Source: Acidobacteriota bacterium (GTDB lineage Bacteria > Acidobacteriota > Holophagae > Holophagales > Holophagaceae). From it: a stretch of DNA of 63,158 nucleotides. The translations under genes were made by a program, and so were the position numbers. The stretch covers positions 1-63,158 of the forward strand of contig JAJYRN010000016.1 in the NCBI GenBank assembly GCA_021794095.1. Reading direction: 5' to 3'. Shown one piece after another: positions 62,417-63,158 of the stretch. Position 1 is the first letter of the stretch. Each line of letters opens with the position of its first letter. The notes under the pieces were generated by a model. It did no database searches, had not been told where the DNA came from, and saw only the letters and a list, made by a program, of their open reading frames with translations.

Positions 62417-62810
62417 GGGCTTCTCCCTGGGTCGCAGGTTTCCTGGGGGGCGGCGGGGCGCAACAGGCGCGCAGGGCCTGACTCCGGGCCTGAACGGCGG
62501 TGACCTGGTCGGCTTCCACCGCGGGATCCCCGGCCAGTTCGGGCCAGAGGACGCCCAGCAGGGCCGTGGGGAAGGGCTCGGGCACCAGGGCGTAGTAGAC
62601 CCAGCGCCCTGCCTTCCGCTCGGAGATGAAGCCCGCCCGGCGCAGGTCAGACAGGTGCTGGGAGATGGTCGAGGGCGCCAGCCCCACCACATCGGTGATC
62701 TCGCAGACGCAGAGTTCCCCGTCCCGGAGCATGGCCAGGATCCGCAGACGGACGGGATGGGCGAGGGCCTTGAGGCGGTCCACCAGGGGTGGCAGGGCCT
62801 GTTTCGTCAT
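62409..62810 (-). CDS. arsR: Arsenical resistance repressor ArsR
   Basis: ArsR is a winged-helix repressor released from DNA by arsenite. The 133-residue protein has LKALAHPVRLRILAML, the metal-thiolate motif GELCVCEI and the recognition helix STISQHLSDLRRAGFI, then VYYALVPE. Cysteines near the C-terminus (RACCAPP) may also bind arsenite. The ATG at 62810 is the family start and lies inside a palindromic operator, so repressor binding would cover translation start and probably the promoter. Confidence 0.95.
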   Translation of the reverse strand: MTKQALPPLVDRLKALAHPVRLRILAMLRDGELCVCEITDVVGLAPSTISQHLSDLRRAGFISERKAGRWVYYALVPEPFPTALLGVLWPELAGDPAVEADQVTAVQARSQALRACCAPPPPRKPATQGEAHV

Positions 62811-62829
62811 TTCGTTAGTCTCCGAAATG
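62808..62829. promoter_or_regulatory. Palindromic ArsR operator overlapping the arsR start codon
   Basis: CATTTCG and CGAAATG form a perfect 7-bp inverted repeat separated by 8 bases. On the minus strand the final ATG of the palindrome is the arsR start codon. This position and symmetry fit an autoregulatory ArsR operator. Confidence 0.65.
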
Positions 62830-63158
62830 AGAACATACCTCCTGTCCCACCCCACCGCAAGCGGGTAAGGAGCTGGAACGGAATAATCGTTGCCATCGTT
62901 GACGCCCAGCCGCGATGCATCCGCAGATATCCGTTCGTCTCGCGTATCGCCGCAGGCGATACCGAGAAGGAAGGGCCCGCAGGGCCATGTGGTTCATGGT
63001 TCAAGGGCCCTGACGCCGCGGGGCGCGCGGCTGGGCGTCCCCGCCCACGCAGGCGTGGGCGGGGATCTAAGGTCAACCCTCCGGGCGCGGGGTGGCGGGG
63101 AGGCTCCGACTCCGCGAGCTTGCGAGCGGGAGCCCCGCGCAGCGGGGCGTCAGGCGGA
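62830..63158. other. Hairpin-rich gene-free region at the window end
   Basis: No gene is supported here. At least four hairpins occur: GTATCGCC-GCA-GGCGATAC (62944-62962), GGCCC-GCA-GGGCC (62974-62986), a 12-bp perfect stem TCCCCGCCCACG/CGTGGGCGGGGA (63038-63065) and GCCCCGC-GCA-GCGGGGC (63132-63148). Three share a GCA loop. The region also holds the ars promoter side and probably belongs to a palindromic repeat cluster that continues beyond the window. Confidence 0.6.

Overview
The window is a GC-rich, gene-dense stretch of bacterial chromosome with mostly housekeeping content. There is no rRNA, phage, intact transposase or CRISPR array. The content suggests an Acidobacteriota genome of the Holophagae (Geothrix/Holophaga type): a membrane-anchored multiheme cytochrome c, a cyanide-insensitive bd oxidase, c-di-GMP proteins, many TPR, SHOCT and PilZ proteins, and acidobacterial-looking small families. 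This placement is inference, not proven.

Layout. 0.1-6.3 kb (minus): rplS-trmD-exoD-like, rlmN, a small hypothetical, a ThiE/TenI-like protein, bamD and an alpha/beta hydrolase. 6.3-14.7 kb: prfB, a small membrane protein, a diguanylate cyclase-hemerythrin fusion, rpsF-rpsR, acnB, a DUF3391/HD-GYP protein and tRNA-Thr. 14.7-24.8 kb: a cation transporter, a DUF2835 protein, murJ with an internally deleted dtd, a CsgG/TPR/SHOCT protein, a beta-lactamase-like serine hydrolase, DinB, an acyl-CoA carboxylase beta subunit, an SDR and an alanine-type aminotransferase. 24.9-34.7 kb: acyl-CoA dehydrogenase, cold-shock protein, two TPR proteins, an ArnA-type formyltransferase, an SPFH-SHOCT protein, a CDF transporter, an enoyl-CoA hydratase and two biotinyl-like small proteins separated by a MITE-like element. 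34.8-45.3 kb: ychF, a PilZ protein, a Ser/Thr kinase fused to a beta-helix, htpX, an RsbU/RsbW/RsbV-like partner-switching operon, a GAF-like protein, an FYDLN protein and an adenosine deaminase homologue. 45.5-53.1 kb: tRNA-Arg and tRNA-Leu, then tig-clpP-hisC-recQ, the multiheme cytochrome and cmk. 53.1-58.4 kb: an M13 peptidase, a DUF1579 protein and cydAB. 58.7-62.8 kb: an arsenic operon transcribed arsR-arsM-acr3-arsC-permease-thioredoxin.

How the genes work together. The acyl-CoA carboxylase beta subunit, acyl-CoA dehydrogenase, AUH-like enoyl-CoA hydratase and the 70-residue biotinyl protein fit branched-chain acyl-CoA breakdown, though they are dispersed. Two respiratory modules (cytochrome and CydAB) and a c-di-GMP/PilZ/STPK/partner-switch group point to a redox-responsive, signalling-rich lifestyle. 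The ars operon covers sensing, methylation, reduction and efflux.

The most unusual signals are not protein families. A dual-hairpin element of about 100 bp sits directly after stop codons, in the sense orientation, at several loci, with compensatory base changes between copies. rlmN carries a 270-bp in-frame insertion made of a palindromic tandem repeat. dtd has lost its catalytic middle while staying open. Two CRP-like palindromes and a candidate small RNA lie upstream of cydA.
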